DNA of 40,762 bases from CAZRGZ01 sp964599775 (lineage in GTDB: Bacteria; Patescibacteriota; Saccharimonadia; Saccharimonadales; Saccharimonadaceae): NCBI GenBank assembly GCA_964599775.1, contig CAZRGZ010000007.1, forward strand, positions 1 through 40,762, read 5' to 3'. The translations under genes were made by a program, and so were the position numbers. This document shows positions 9,029 through 15,860 of the stretch, in pieces (positions within the stretch are counted from its first letter, which is position 1; each line of letters opens with the position of its first letter). The notes under the pieces were generated by a model that saw nothing but the letters and a program-made list of their open reading frames with translations, was not told the origin of the DNA and made no database searches.

Positions 9029-9439
9029 TAGTTGGTTATCCAAGCGGTAATCAAATGCACCTTATACCCCCATATTTTAACAATTTATTGTTGGATTGCA
9101 CATAGCTTTTGAGAGTAACTTTCCCCTCCACTTTCAAGTAGCTACACGTTCCGCACTTTCCGCCTCACCCACTCCATACCAGATTGGCTGCAAACTGCTT
9201 TTCTTTCTTCAATGTAGCATATGCTACGTCTCAGAAAGAAAAACCAGTTTTCGCCAAATCTGGTACAAACTGGGAAGAGACGAAAGTGTGGAATGTGTAG
9301 CAATGGGCTGTGTGCGAACCAATCCCTTTAACCGGCGGACCTCTTGAATATTGTGAGGTGGGTCACGCTCAATCCCTACACGGGTGGGTTAAAGGGCCAC
9401 ATGGCGCCAGGTGATGCCCACCCTTACCTGGCGCTTTTT
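9029..9439 (+). ncRNA. Structured RNA of about 410 nt, family unknown
   Basis: It starts after a consensus promoter and ends at an intrinsic terminator. The centre is a long rod. A 20-bp outer stem pairs 9141-9160 with 9282-9301 (two G-U pairs). A symmetric 16/16-nt internal loop follows (9161-9176, 9266-9281), then stems 9177-9188 with 9253-9265 (one bulge), 9192-9197 with 9245-9250 and 9200-9208 with 9233-9241, and a palindrome at 9214-9227 at the tip. A second 10-bp stem pairs 9324-9333 with 9387-9396 and encloses a hairpin at 9339-9359. The rod with one large central bubble resembles 6S RNA in outline. I see no RNase P, tmRNA or SRP conserved motifs. It could instead be a regulatory leader of the gene at 9469. 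Confidence 0.65.
9404..9439 (+). terminator. Intrinsic terminator of the structured RNA
   Basis: Perfect 9-bp stem GCGCCAGGT/ACCTGGCGC (9404-9412 with 9426-9434), a 13-base loop, then TTTTT. It lies 30 bases before the start of the next gene, so it could also act as an attenuator for that gene. Confidence 0.85.
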
Positions 9440-9468
9440 GGTATAGAAATTATTTAATTGCATACAAA

Positions 9469-10338
9469 ATGGAAAATACCCCTAAAATTGCTCATGTTGA
9501 TGCGCTTGCTCGCCAGAAAGCAAAGCGAGCCCGAGAGCTACCAGCTAATAGCGAGTGCCCGTTCACCGAGCAGCTCATAATGGCAGACCCAAGCCCATCA
9601 GGAGTGGAAATTTTGCATGAAGCAAAAACTGATGTCTTGTATCCGCGTTTAGCACGTATTATGGAGCCTATTATTGATGCGGCTTATGAAAATTACAAAG
9701 AAACTGGCTGCTTAGGAGGCTACGCAATAGATCAACTGTTTGGTCTCGTGAGTTCCCATAACATACCTCAACTCGATGCCTACTGGAACTCTCATTTGGT
9801 ACATGTCACGCTGCAAGAGCTAACGCAGCGAGAAGCACGCAAAGACGCTGATTACGTAGTGCTGAATGAACTTCTGCCTGCTATGCGCAACCATGGTAAA
9901 ACTATACCCATACGGCTTGAAGCGCTTATGCTAGGCGGTATTGGCACCGCGGTCAGCTCAATATGCAACTTAACCGACAGAATGAACAGGACTCTAAGGA
10001 CATTTGGCTACGATAAAGCCGAAAGACTGCAAACCATAAAGGGCAGCACTAGCCCTATAGTGACCGCAGCAAATATAAGTGTGTCGTACGTCGAAAAAAT
10101 CCAGCAGTATGCCGGAGAGTGGGAGGGTCGTGGGAACTTAGTATTTAGCTTTGTGAACTCGCAAAGGTTAAAGTATAGTAATGAGTTTGAAGCTTTCGTG
10201 GTAGAGCAACTGGAAAAGCTAGATATTCCCGAGGAAGAACAGCCAGTCCTTGGTTGTCCTATCCTACTCAATCAGGGGCAGATACAACGATTATGGCAAT
10301 GGGGTGTGGATATGGCGGGACAAACGAGAAATTTTTAA
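9469..10338 (+). CDS. Unknown 289-aa helical protein
   Basis: I do not recognise the family. The product is soluble and mostly alpha-helical, without signal peptide or membrane segments. Landmarks are an N-terminal basic helix (ARQKAKRARELP), a central IPIRLEALMLGGIGTA stretch and a C-terminal CPILLNQGQIQRLWQWGVDM. No metal-binding or nucleotide-binding motif stands out. ATG has no Shine-Dalgarno. The gene begins 30 bases after the terminator of the structured RNA, so expression may depend on readthrough of that RNA. Its stop overlaps by 4 bases the stop of the convergent ATP-grasp gene. Codon use is host-like. A link to the neighbouring peptide-maturase locus is possible but rests on adjacency only. 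Confidence 0.75.
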   Translation: MENTPKIAHVDALARQKAKRARELPANSECPFTEQLIMADPSPSGVEILHEAKTDVLYPRLARIMEPIIDAAYENYKETGCLGGYAIDQLFGLVSSHNIPQLDAYWNSHLVHVTLQELTQREARKDADYVVLNELLPAMRNHGKTIPIRLEALMLGGIGTAVSSICNLTDRMNRTLRTFGYDKAERLQTIKGSTSPIVTAANISVSYVEKIQQYAGEWEGRGNLVFSFVNSQRLKYSNEFEAFVVEQLEKLDIPEEEQPVLGCPILLNQGQIQRLWQWGVDMAGQTRNF

Positions 10339-11303
10339 GATTGTGCCAGTAAACGAGCCATAGCATTGCCCATCGGTTGCCCCGTAGCTTCTTCAATATA
10401 TGCCCACTGGCCATTGGGGTTATTTTCAAGGAACCAATACTGACCTTCCCTATCGAGAACGAGGTCAATAGCACTGAACTGAAGATTGAAGTGGCGAGCA
10501 TGTGCGAGGCACTTATTTTGAATATCCTTTGGTAGGCTGTGAGGGCGTATGGTTGTCGCTTCGCCATCAGTGTAAGTGTTATCGTATTTATACCAGTCTT
10601 TAATGTGTTTTGGTTTTTTACTGCCCTTTTTTGGTTGAATTATTGCAGCAAATACTTCATCGCCTATTACAGTAACACGAATATCGCCCATACTTTCTAT
10701 AGCCGTTTGAAAGATGGCAGGAGCGACAGAGAGGCCTGATAGTTTTATATCTTTCATGTCAGAGATATCTGTCGTTAAAAACAGTAATGGAACTCCTTCA
10801 TCATTTGCTGGAGAGATTGCTGACAGCGTTTTTGTGATAACTCTTTGGTGGGAGTGGAGGAACTTTTTTGCGGTATCGGGATTGGAAGTAAAGAGCGTAT
10901 CTGGAACATTGAAGCCAATTTTTTGTGCGGCTTCTATTTGCGCCGGCTTATAGTGTGCTTTTAGTAAGGCGTGATAGTCTGATACCCATAATTTATCGCT
11001 TAAGAGTGTGTAAAGCGATTTTACGTGCGTTTCCAAAGCAGAACGGCAGTAGTCGTAGTAGTGGGATGCGACACGATCTCGCAAGCCGAAAAGAATGGAA
11101 GGTTTACGAACCCATATGCTTTGAATGTCCGTTAACCTCTGATCATTAATACAGATTTCAGGTTTCGCCCCTGAAAAAGAGATATCCAAAGAATGTATTG
11201 CAGGGTCATAAATGGTATATGGAACTGCGAGATGTTTTGTGACAAAAGGAATATGAGCATCTATGTGCTCACTTATGATGAGTACCTTAAAGGGGCTAGC
11301 CAT
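10335..11303 (-). CDS. ATP-grasp peptide maturase (graspetide synthetase-like), locus 1
   Basis: A 322-residue RimK/MvdD-type ATP-grasp ligase. Such enzymes activate Asp/Glu side chains as acyl phosphates and join them to Ser/Thr/Lys of a precursor peptide. The N-terminal pre-ATP-grasp domain ends in IQSIWVRKP, the family's WxRKP/WxRRP motif. The ATP-grasp core has VITKTLS (Lys binding ATP), MGDIRVTVIGDEVFAAII and the metal-binding FSAIDLVLDREGQYWFLENNPNGQW, whose ENNPNGQW ending is typical of the actinobacterial-type RiPP maturases. ATG at 11303 is preferred over an upstream in-frame start because it begins the MASPFKVLIISEH strand. It lies 8 bases after the stop of the 90-aa peptide gene, without a clear Shine-Dalgarno, which suggests coupled translation. 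It is clearly paralogous to the enzyme at 25349-26320. Confidence 0.85.
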   Translation of the reverse strand: MASPFKVLIISEHIDAHIPFVTKHLAVPYTIYDPAIHSLDISFSGAKPEICINDQRLTDIQSIWVRKPSILFGLRDRVASHYYDYCRSALETHVKSLYTLLSDKLWVSDYHALLKAHYKPAQIEAAQKIGFNVPDTLFTSNPDTAKKFLHSHQRVITKTLSAISPANDEGVPLLFLTTDISDMKDIKLSGLSVAPAIFQTAIESMGDIRVTVIGDEVFAAIIQPKKGSKKPKHIKDWYKYDNTYTDGEATTIRPHSLPKDIQNKCLAHARHFNLQFSAIDLVLDREGQYWFLENNPNGQWAYIEEATGQPMGNAMARLLAQS

Positions 11304-11311
11304 GCGTAATC

Positions 11312-11584
11312 TTAACCCGGATCTATCCAATCAACTTTGAACTTCACAACTTCAGTTCGCTTGGAATCAGTCTTAAGACTATCAATACCAGGTATTTCCT
11401 CTGTTGGGTTTGGATACTCGATAGCTATTTCACCATCAACGCCAAACGGCTCCACCATATCGGCTACGCCTGCCTCACCAAGGACTCGTTGGAATTCCTG
11501 GTCAAGAACAGGGTCACGTTCGTTATTCGGCTCTGGTAGTCTGTCTTGAGTGCCGCTAGGGTCAACTGAGAGAGTCTCGCTCAT
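11312..11584 (-). CDS. Putative graspetide precursor peptide, locus 1
   Basis: A 90-residue acidic peptide encoded directly upstream of the ATP-grasp enzyme under a near-consensus promoter. The N-terminal part (to about residue 45) is a helical acidic leader. At about 46-50 it has PFGVD, matching PFGLD in the peptide of locus 2. The tail holds Thr, Ser and Lys donors amid Glu/Asp acceptors (PTEEIPGIDSLKTDSKRTE, then VVKFKVDWIDPG), as a side-chain-crosslinked peptide would need. AGGAG sits 6 bases before ATG. It contains no Cys and no membrane segment, so lanthipeptide or sactipeptide chemistry is unlikely. The role is inferred from position, the shared motif and composition; a structural partner protein is the alternative. 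Confidence 0.6.
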   Translation of the reverse strand: MSETLSVDPSGTQDRLPEPNNERDPVLDQEFQRVLGEAGVADMVEPFGVDGEIAIEYPNPTEEIPGIDSLKTDSKRTEVVKFKVDWIDPG

Positions 11585-11616
11585 TATATGCTCCTAGGCG
11601 TTTAATCCATGGAGTC

Positions 11617-11645
11617 ATTATAGATGACGTTACAGTATTGTTCAA
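11617..11645 (-). promoter_or_regulatory. Promoter of graspetide locus 1
   Basis: Minus strand TTGAAC (11645-11640), a 17-base spacer and TATAAT (11622-11617), then a leader of about 25-30 nt with AGGAG before the precursor ATG. The -35 box abuts the stop of pth, so the locus is transcribed separately. Confidence 0.75.
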
Positions 11646-12206
11646 CTATAATCGCCACGTTGTTGTGGTGATTTTATTTTGTATAAATTCGTTGATGACT
11701 TTCGCTACTTCTTTACCTATTTCTGGAAATTTTCCTTGTTCAGCTTTAGTGAACTTGGCTAAAACGTAGTTTTTATCTTGAGTTTGTTCACGAGTTTCTT
11801 GCCATATACCTACGCGAACGCGGGCAAAATCCTGCCCAATGTGGTTGGTAACACTTTTAACCCCATTATTGCCTGCATCACTCCCCTGCTCGCGGGTACG
11901 AATGGTACCAAATGGTAGGGCAAGTTCGTCGTGTACCACTAGAATGTTCTCATTCGTGATTTTATAAAAATCGCGAATAGCGCGCACCGCCTCACCGCTG
12001 TTATTGTAAAAAGTCTGGGGTTTTGCCAGGATAATTTTTTCTCCAGCTTCGGTAAATTCTGCCGTTAATGCTTGGAATTTAGTTTTGTGTTGCCACGATA
12101 GCTGTCGTGCTTGTGCGACCGCATCAAGTATGGCAAAACCAATGTTGTGGCGCGTTCCTTCAAACTCGCTGCCAGGGTTACCAAGGCCGACAATCAGTTT
12201 TGCCAC
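11646..12206 (-). CDS. pth: Peptidyl-tRNA hydrolase
   Basis: A 186-residue Pth that frees tRNA from peptidyl-tRNA dropped by ribosomes. It shows the full family pattern: AKLIVGLGNPGSEFEGTRHNIGF with the catalytic His, FYNNSGEAV, VVHDELALPFGTIR with the catalytic Asp, and SDAGNNGVKSVTNHIG. I chose the GTG at 12206, which directly precedes the conserved first strand and has GGGGAG 8 bases upstream inside the end of der. An earlier in-frame start would add 23 basic residues foreign to the family. The gap to der is 4 bases, so the two are co-transcribed. The tail (IQNKITTTTWRL) is slightly longer than usual. Confidence 0.95.
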   Translation of the reverse strand: MAKLIVGLGNPGSEFEGTRHNIGFAILDAVAQARQLSWQHKTKFQALTAEFTEAGEKIILAKPQTFYNNSGEAVRAIRDFYKITNENILVVHDELALPFGTIRTREQGSDAGNNGVKSVTNHIGQDFARVRVGIWQETREQTQDKNYVLAKFTKAEQGKFPEIGKEVAKVINEFIQNKITTTTWRL

Positions 12207-12210
12207 TTCC

Positions 12211-13575
12211 CTACTCCCCTTCGCTGGCTGCCTGGGCAGCTTTTTCGCGGTTAGCCTTAATTTGCTTTTCGTCACGGAAGCTAAACTTTATTGGCGTGCC
12301 GCTAAAATCGAATTCTTCGCGCATTTCACGCTCTAGATAGCGTTTGTAGCTCCAGTGTAAAAACTTAAGGTTACTACCATACACCACGAACCACGGTGGC
12401 GATACGTCAGTTTGCACCATGTAGCGCAGTTTGGGGTGGGTGTTTTTTAAACCAGCGGGCGGGTGTTTACGCAGGCAACTTTGCAAAACTTTGTTAAGCT
12501 CGCGAGTTTTCACTTCTTCATGGCGACGACCATCGATGGTGAGCGCTAGCTCAAAAATCTTAGTAACGTTTTGCCCCGTCACGCTACTGGTAAAAATAAG
12601 GGAAGCCCAGGGTACAAAATTAAAAGTATGGGCAATTTGTGGCGCTAAAGCGTCACGCGTGTAGGCGTCTTTACCCTCTACGCTATCCCACTTGCTCACC
12701 ACAAGAATTAACCCCTTGCCAGCTTCTTTAATAATGCCGGCCAATTTTTGGTCAAGCTGTACGTTGAGCTCGTTTACATCCATCAGCAGTAAACATATAT
12801 CTGCTTCTTCAATTGCTTGCAAGGTCCTCAGCACGCTGAACTTTTCAATCCCGACTTCCACTTTGCCGCTTTTACGTACACCTGCGGTATCGAGTAGCTC
12901 AATAGTGCGTTGTTCGTATCGTACTTGTACACGGTTGACGTCGCGAGTTGTGCCGGCCACGTTTGCCACAATTGCTTGCTGTTTACCGGCCAGCGTATTA
13001 AAAAGATGGCTTTTGCCCACATTCGGGCGGCCAATCAGGGCAATTCGCAAGATATCATCGTCTTCACGGGCGACTTTAGGCGGAATATGCTCGGTAATAG
13101 CGTTTAAGATAGCCTGCGTGCCTTCATTGTGTTCGGCGCTGGCGCGAATAATGGGTTTTATGCCGAGGCGTTGGAACTCTTCTGGCGGGAGACTACCCTT
13201 TAAATCGACTTTATTGGTGACTAAAATAACTGGTTTTTTGCTTTTCAGGGCTTTTTTGGCCACGAAACGATCTTCGTCGCCCACATATTTTGTGCTATCT
13301 ACCACCACGACAATTACATCGGCCACATCGGCGGCTTCAGTAATTTGTTCTTGAATGGTAGCTTCAAATTCGTCGTTAGGGTCTTTTAAACCGGCCGTGT
13401 CGACAAGCCAAAAATTGTGGTTTTCGTGGCTGACCTTCCCTATCACGCTGTCACGTGTTGTCCCTGCCTCGCGTGCCACAATCGCCTGCTGAGACCGCAC
13501 TAAACGGTTAAAAAGCGAACTCTTGCCGACGTTCGCTTGGCCAATAATGGCAACTGTGGGGAGGGATTTACTCAT
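12211..13575 (-). CDS. der: Ribosome biogenesis GTPase Der (EngA)
   Basis: A 454-residue double-GTPase that assists 50S subunit maturation. The first G domain has GQANVGKSSLFNRL, DTAGL and TNKVD; the second, at about 180-345, has GRPNVGKSHLFNTL, DTAGV and SKWD. A C-terminal KH-like domain follows (LRKHPPAGLKNTHPKLRYMVQ through PIKFSFRDEKQ). Length and order are normal. TATAAT (13592-13587) ends 11 bases before ATG, leaving a leader of only a few bases and no Shine-Dalgarno. It is followed by pth in an apparent two-gene operon. Confidence 0.97.
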   Translation of the reverse strand: MSKSLPTVAIIGQANVGKSSLFNRLVRSQQAIVAREAGTTRDSVIGKVSHENHNFWLVDTAGLKDPNDEFEATIQEQITEAADVADVIVVVVDSTKYVGDEDRFVAKKALKSKKPVILVTNKVDLKGSLPPEEFQRLGIKPIIRASAEHNEGTQAILNAITEHIPPKVAREDDDILRIALIGRPNVGKSHLFNTLAGKQQAIVANVAGTTRDVNRVQVRYEQRTIELLDTAGVRKSGKVEVGIEKFSVLRTLQAIEEADICLLLMDVNELNVQLDQKLAGIIKEAGKGLILVVSKWDSVEGKDAYTRDALAPQIAHTFNFVPWASLIFTSSVTGQNVTKIFELALTIDGRRHEEVKTRELNKVLQSCLRKHPPAGLKNTHPKLRYMVQTDVSPPWFVVYGSNLKFLHWSYKRYLEREMREEFDFSGTPIKFSFRDEKQIKANREKAAQAASEGE

Positions 13576-13640
13576 AACTAAAGCTTATTATAACAGATGT
13601 AGGAGTGATTGACTAATAAGTCACAGAGAGAGGCTAAAAT

Positions 13641-13706
13641 GAAAACGGCGAACCACATTCTCGATCTCGAACGCATGATGTGCGTGAGTTCGGGATGTGG
13701 TTCGCC
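13641..13706 (-). terminator. Long hairpin terminator of GC-rich cassette 2
   Basis: Arms 13647-13659 and 13694-13706 pair almost perfectly (GGCGAACCACAT with ATGTGGTTCGCC), with an inner stem made of CGAAC/GTTCG and CGCA/TGCG. Read on the minus strand it ends in GTTTTCATTTT, so it terminates the two-gene cassette upstream. Confidence 0.65.
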
Positions 13707-13750
13707 TTGGGGGGCGGCTCCTTTCTATAGTTCTGTCTCAGGGGTGCGAC

Positions 13751-14350
13751 CTACCAGACGGGCTGGAAGCCGCACTGGGTGCGAAGGATCAACCGCGTGC
13801 CGTCCTGCAGGGCCAGCACGAGGAAGGTTCCTTCCTTGGCGTGCGGAACGGTGACGATGCGCAGTACGTCGTTGGACCCCCATCGCATCATCATTGTGGT
13901 GTCGCCATCCACCTGGGTGGTGACGGCGGACGCCGGGATGTCGATGTTGGCGACGAACTTCGAGAGCTGAGCGCGCTACTCGGCGAGCGTCAGCTGACGG
14001 TTCGGGTCCAGTGACGGCTGAGCCGCCGCCTGGATGGCGGCGAACAGCGCGGGGTCACCGGCGTGCTCGTGGTTGCCACACAGACGAACGATGAGCTCGT
14101 CGATGAGCTCCTTGGCAGTGCTGCCACTGGCCGCTGGCCCGAACGAGTACTCACCCTCCTTCGGCTGGTCACCGAAGTAGTAGTGAGGCTCGTGGCCGTT
14201 ATCGGGGCAGATTTCCGCCTTTGCGGGCGGGGGTGCCCCAGTGCCGCCGTTGGGTGCACTGACGGCCACGGTGGCCATCTGCGGCAGTGCCGTAAGAGCC
14301 AGTAGCGCGATGAACCCCGCAATGAGCGGGAGCAGCTTATGCAGCTTCAC
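13751..14350 (-). pseudogene. GC-rich secreted-protein gene with an in-frame TAG
   Basis: One frame runs from GTG 14350 (GGAGAAGGGTTGACC upstream) to TAG 13751, 199 codons, interrupted once by TAG at 13978-13976 (codon 125, context CTC GCC GAG TAG CGC GCT). The N-terminus is a signal or anchor segment (LLPLIAGFIALLALTALPQM). A Gly/Pro-rich linker follows, then a domain with two Cys and several His (CPDNGHEPHYYFG, LCGNHEHAG). The part after the stop is a coherent beta-rich domain (FVANIDIPASAVTTQVDGD through LRTQCGFQPVW) with the same codon habits, so both halves belonged to one protein. The start overlaps the end of the membrane-protein gene by 14 bases. A sequencing error (for example TAC to TAG), a recent mutation or amber readthrough would all explain it. 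The family is unknown. Confidence 0.65.
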
Positions 14351-14996
14351 GGTCAACCCTTCTCCGGTAGAGGGGGATGCCGAGGAGGTACCCGGTGCCG
14401 ACACCGGTGATGAGACCGACGAGGACGCTCGCGGCGATGACGATCGGCTGCATCTCGAGGACGCTTCCGATGGCCACCTGCTGTGCTTCCTGGCCCACCT
14501 CGAGGGTGACGGTGCTGGCCACCCACAGGGGCAGCAGCAGGTACGTGCTGAGGCCGCCCATCAGGAAGCCGACGAGAGCCGCCCACCAGCTGAACGGGAT
14601 GACTTCCCGCTCGCGGTAGACGAGGATCTCCGACTGCGATTCCGGCCGCTGCTCCAGCTGTGCGAGACGGTCCTTGAGCTTGTCGATCTCGTTGCTGTGC
14701 TTGCACGCCACCGGGACGAGCAGGAGGAGCGGCAGGCGCCGCTCCTCGCGCAGCGTGGCGACGCTCACCTCCAGCTGGTTGATCTGGTTCGCCTGCTCGG
14801 CCAGCTGCGCCGCCGTCTTGCGGTTGCCCCGCTTGACGAAGGTGGCGATGATGGCGGCCAGGATTTCTCCCAGCTTGCGGATGAGGACGCCGAGTTCGCC
14901 CGCCGTTTCGGCGGGGGTGTCGGCCGCTTCGATGGCGCTCAGACCGGTGGACCGGTCGGCCATTTCGGGCCGTTCGTACTTGGATGTCACGGACAT
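14337..14996 (-). CDS. GC-rich coiled-coil membrane protein, unknown
   Basis: A 219-residue protein that I cannot assign. Residues 1-30 are polar; a helical region includes LGEILAAIIATFVKRGNRKTAAQLAEQANQ-type heptads and a second coiled-coil segment (NEIDKLKDRLAQLEQRPES). Two C-terminal transmembrane helices (FSWWAALVGFLMGGLSTYLL and about 20 residues from IVIAASVLVG) are followed by a short basic end (YRRRVDREAA). ATG 14996 was chosen for its GGAAAGGGG Shine-Dalgarno. Codon use is G/C-ending. The gene is co-transcribed with the secreted protein, and the pair may act together at the membrane. Confidence 0.7.
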   Translation of the reverse strand: MSVTSKYERPEMADRSTGLSAIEAADTPAETAGELGVLIRKLGEILAAIIATFVKRGNRKTAAQLAEQANQINQLEVSVATLREERRLPLLLLVPVACKHSNEIDKLKDRLAQLEQRPESQSEILVYREREVIPFSWWAALVGFLMGGLSTYLLLPLWVASTVTLEVGQEAQQVAIGSVLEMQPIVIAASVLVGLITGVGTGYLLGIPLYRRRVDREAA

Positions 14997-15042
14997 TTCC
15001 GCAACCCCTTTCCCTTGGATCGAACTGAAAAGAGCGACACTA

Positions 15043-15067
15043 CCGTCCAAAGCCGAGCTTGGGACGG
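15043..15067 (-). promoter_or_regulatory. 5'-terminal mRNA hairpin of cassette 2
   Basis: Stem CCGTCC/GGACGG (15067-15062 with 15048-15043), one mismatch, then AAGC/GCTT around a TCG loop. It starts about 11 bases after the -10 box, so it lies at the 5' end of the transcript. Same design as cassettes 1 and 4. Confidence 0.65.
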
Positions 15068-15077
15068 GTATCGTATA

Positions 15078-15106
15078 ATTATAGAACTTTTTTGACTTTA
15101 AATCAA
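15078..15106 (-). promoter_or_regulatory. Promoter of GC-rich cassette 2
   Basis: Minus strand TTGATT (15106-15101), a 17-base spacer and TATAAT (15083-15078). The promoter itself lies in AT-rich sequence, and the GC-rich composition begins just downstream of the -10 box. Confidence 0.75.
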
Positions 15107-15121
15107 GTTTTTATAGTAATT

Positions 15122-15811
15122 CTATATCGGAGTAAACTCTTCGTAACGTCCTTCAGCGAGACCGTGAAGAGTAAACTGCCCGAAATCGATGCGATGAAGT
15201 TTGACAACTGTGTAGCCAAGCGCACTAAGTGTTCGCCGAATTTGGCGGTTACGGCCTTCGTGCATAACGATACGCCAGGTAGTTCGTTCGTCATTTCGTT
15301 TTTCCAGTTGCAGTTTACTCGGGCCATCTTCCAGTTGCACGCCATAATCGCTAATCATTTGCTGATGAAGCGGTGCAAGCGGCTGGTCGAGTTCTATTTC
15401 GTAGGCCTTGTTTTTATGAAATTTCGGATGTGTCATCCGGTGGGCAAAGTCGCCATCATTCGTGAGTAGTAGCAAGCCAGAGCTATCTTTATCGAGACGC
15501 CCGACTGGCTTTAAATGATGAAGTTCGGGTGGTAATAGCTCGTAAATAGTAGGGTTGTCGCCCTGGCGTTTACGCGAGCTTACATAGCCGACTGGTTTGT
15601 GAAGCATAATATACTGTAGCTTTTGCTGCTGGTGTACTTGTTCGCCATTCACTAACACCGTATCACCCTCATTAAAGCGATCACCTAAGGTAGCGACTTC
15701 GCCGTTAATGGTCACTTTTCCTTTTTCGATAAATTCATCAGCTTCACGGCGACTTATACCAAGCTGTAGGGCAAGGTATTTATTTAGTCGGGTGACGGTA
15801 TTCGATGACAT
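15122..15811 (-). CDS. RsuA/RluB-family 23S/16S rRNA pseudouridine synthase
   Basis: A 229-residue enzyme converting a specific rRNA uridine to pseudouridine. An N-terminal S4 RNA-binding domain (RLNKYLALQLGISRREADEF through VLVNGE) is followed by the catalytic domain. That domain has PVGRLDKDSSGLLLLTNDGD, where the Asp of GRLDKDSSG is the nucleophile, and EGRNRQIRRTLSALGY. RluB and RsuA cannot be separated safely from sequence alone, so I give no symbol. An extended -10 TGCTATACT (box 15824-15819) ends 7 bases before ATG, so the mRNA should be leaderless. The gene is separate from the response regulator by a terminator. Confidence 0.92.
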   Translation of the reverse strand: MSSNTVTRLNKYLALQLGISRREADEFIEKGKVTINGEVATLGDRFNEGDTVLVNGEQVHQQQKLQYIMLHKPVGYVSSRKRQGDNPTIYELLPPELHHLKPVGRLDKDSSGLLLLTNDGDFAHRMTHPKFHKNKAYEIELDQPLAPLHQQMISDYGVQLEDGPSKLQLEKRNDERTTWRIVMHEGRNRQIRRTLSALGYTVVKLHRIDFGQFTLHGLAEGRYEEFTPI

Positions 15812-15826
15812 TACTTATAGTATAGC

Positions 15827-15852
15827 AAAAAAAGCCCACGTGGCGGGCTTTT
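15827..15852 (-). terminator. Terminator of the response regulator gene
   Basis: Minus strand AAAAGCCC, loop and GGGC followed by TTTTTTT. A-rich and T-rich sides on both flanks could make it bidirectional. Confidence 0.75.
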
Positions 15853-15860
15853 ATGGCTAT

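Noticed and set aside
9029..9439. RNase P RNA, tmRNA or SRP RNA
   Set aside because: Lacks the GAGGAAAGTCC and ACAGAA core of RNase P, a tRNA-like end for tmRNA, and the GGAAG-type SRP loop.
13645..13706. A CCCGAACTC stretch resembling part of 5S rRNA
   Set aside because: Only a short motif match inside a hairpin; the length and other conserved helices of 5S rRNA are missing, and it serves as a terminator of cassette 2.
14241..15095. Long plus-strand frame in the GC-rich cassette
   Set aside because: It is the antisense shadow of the minus-strand membrane-protein gene; high GC makes long spurious frames, and it has no ribosome binding site.
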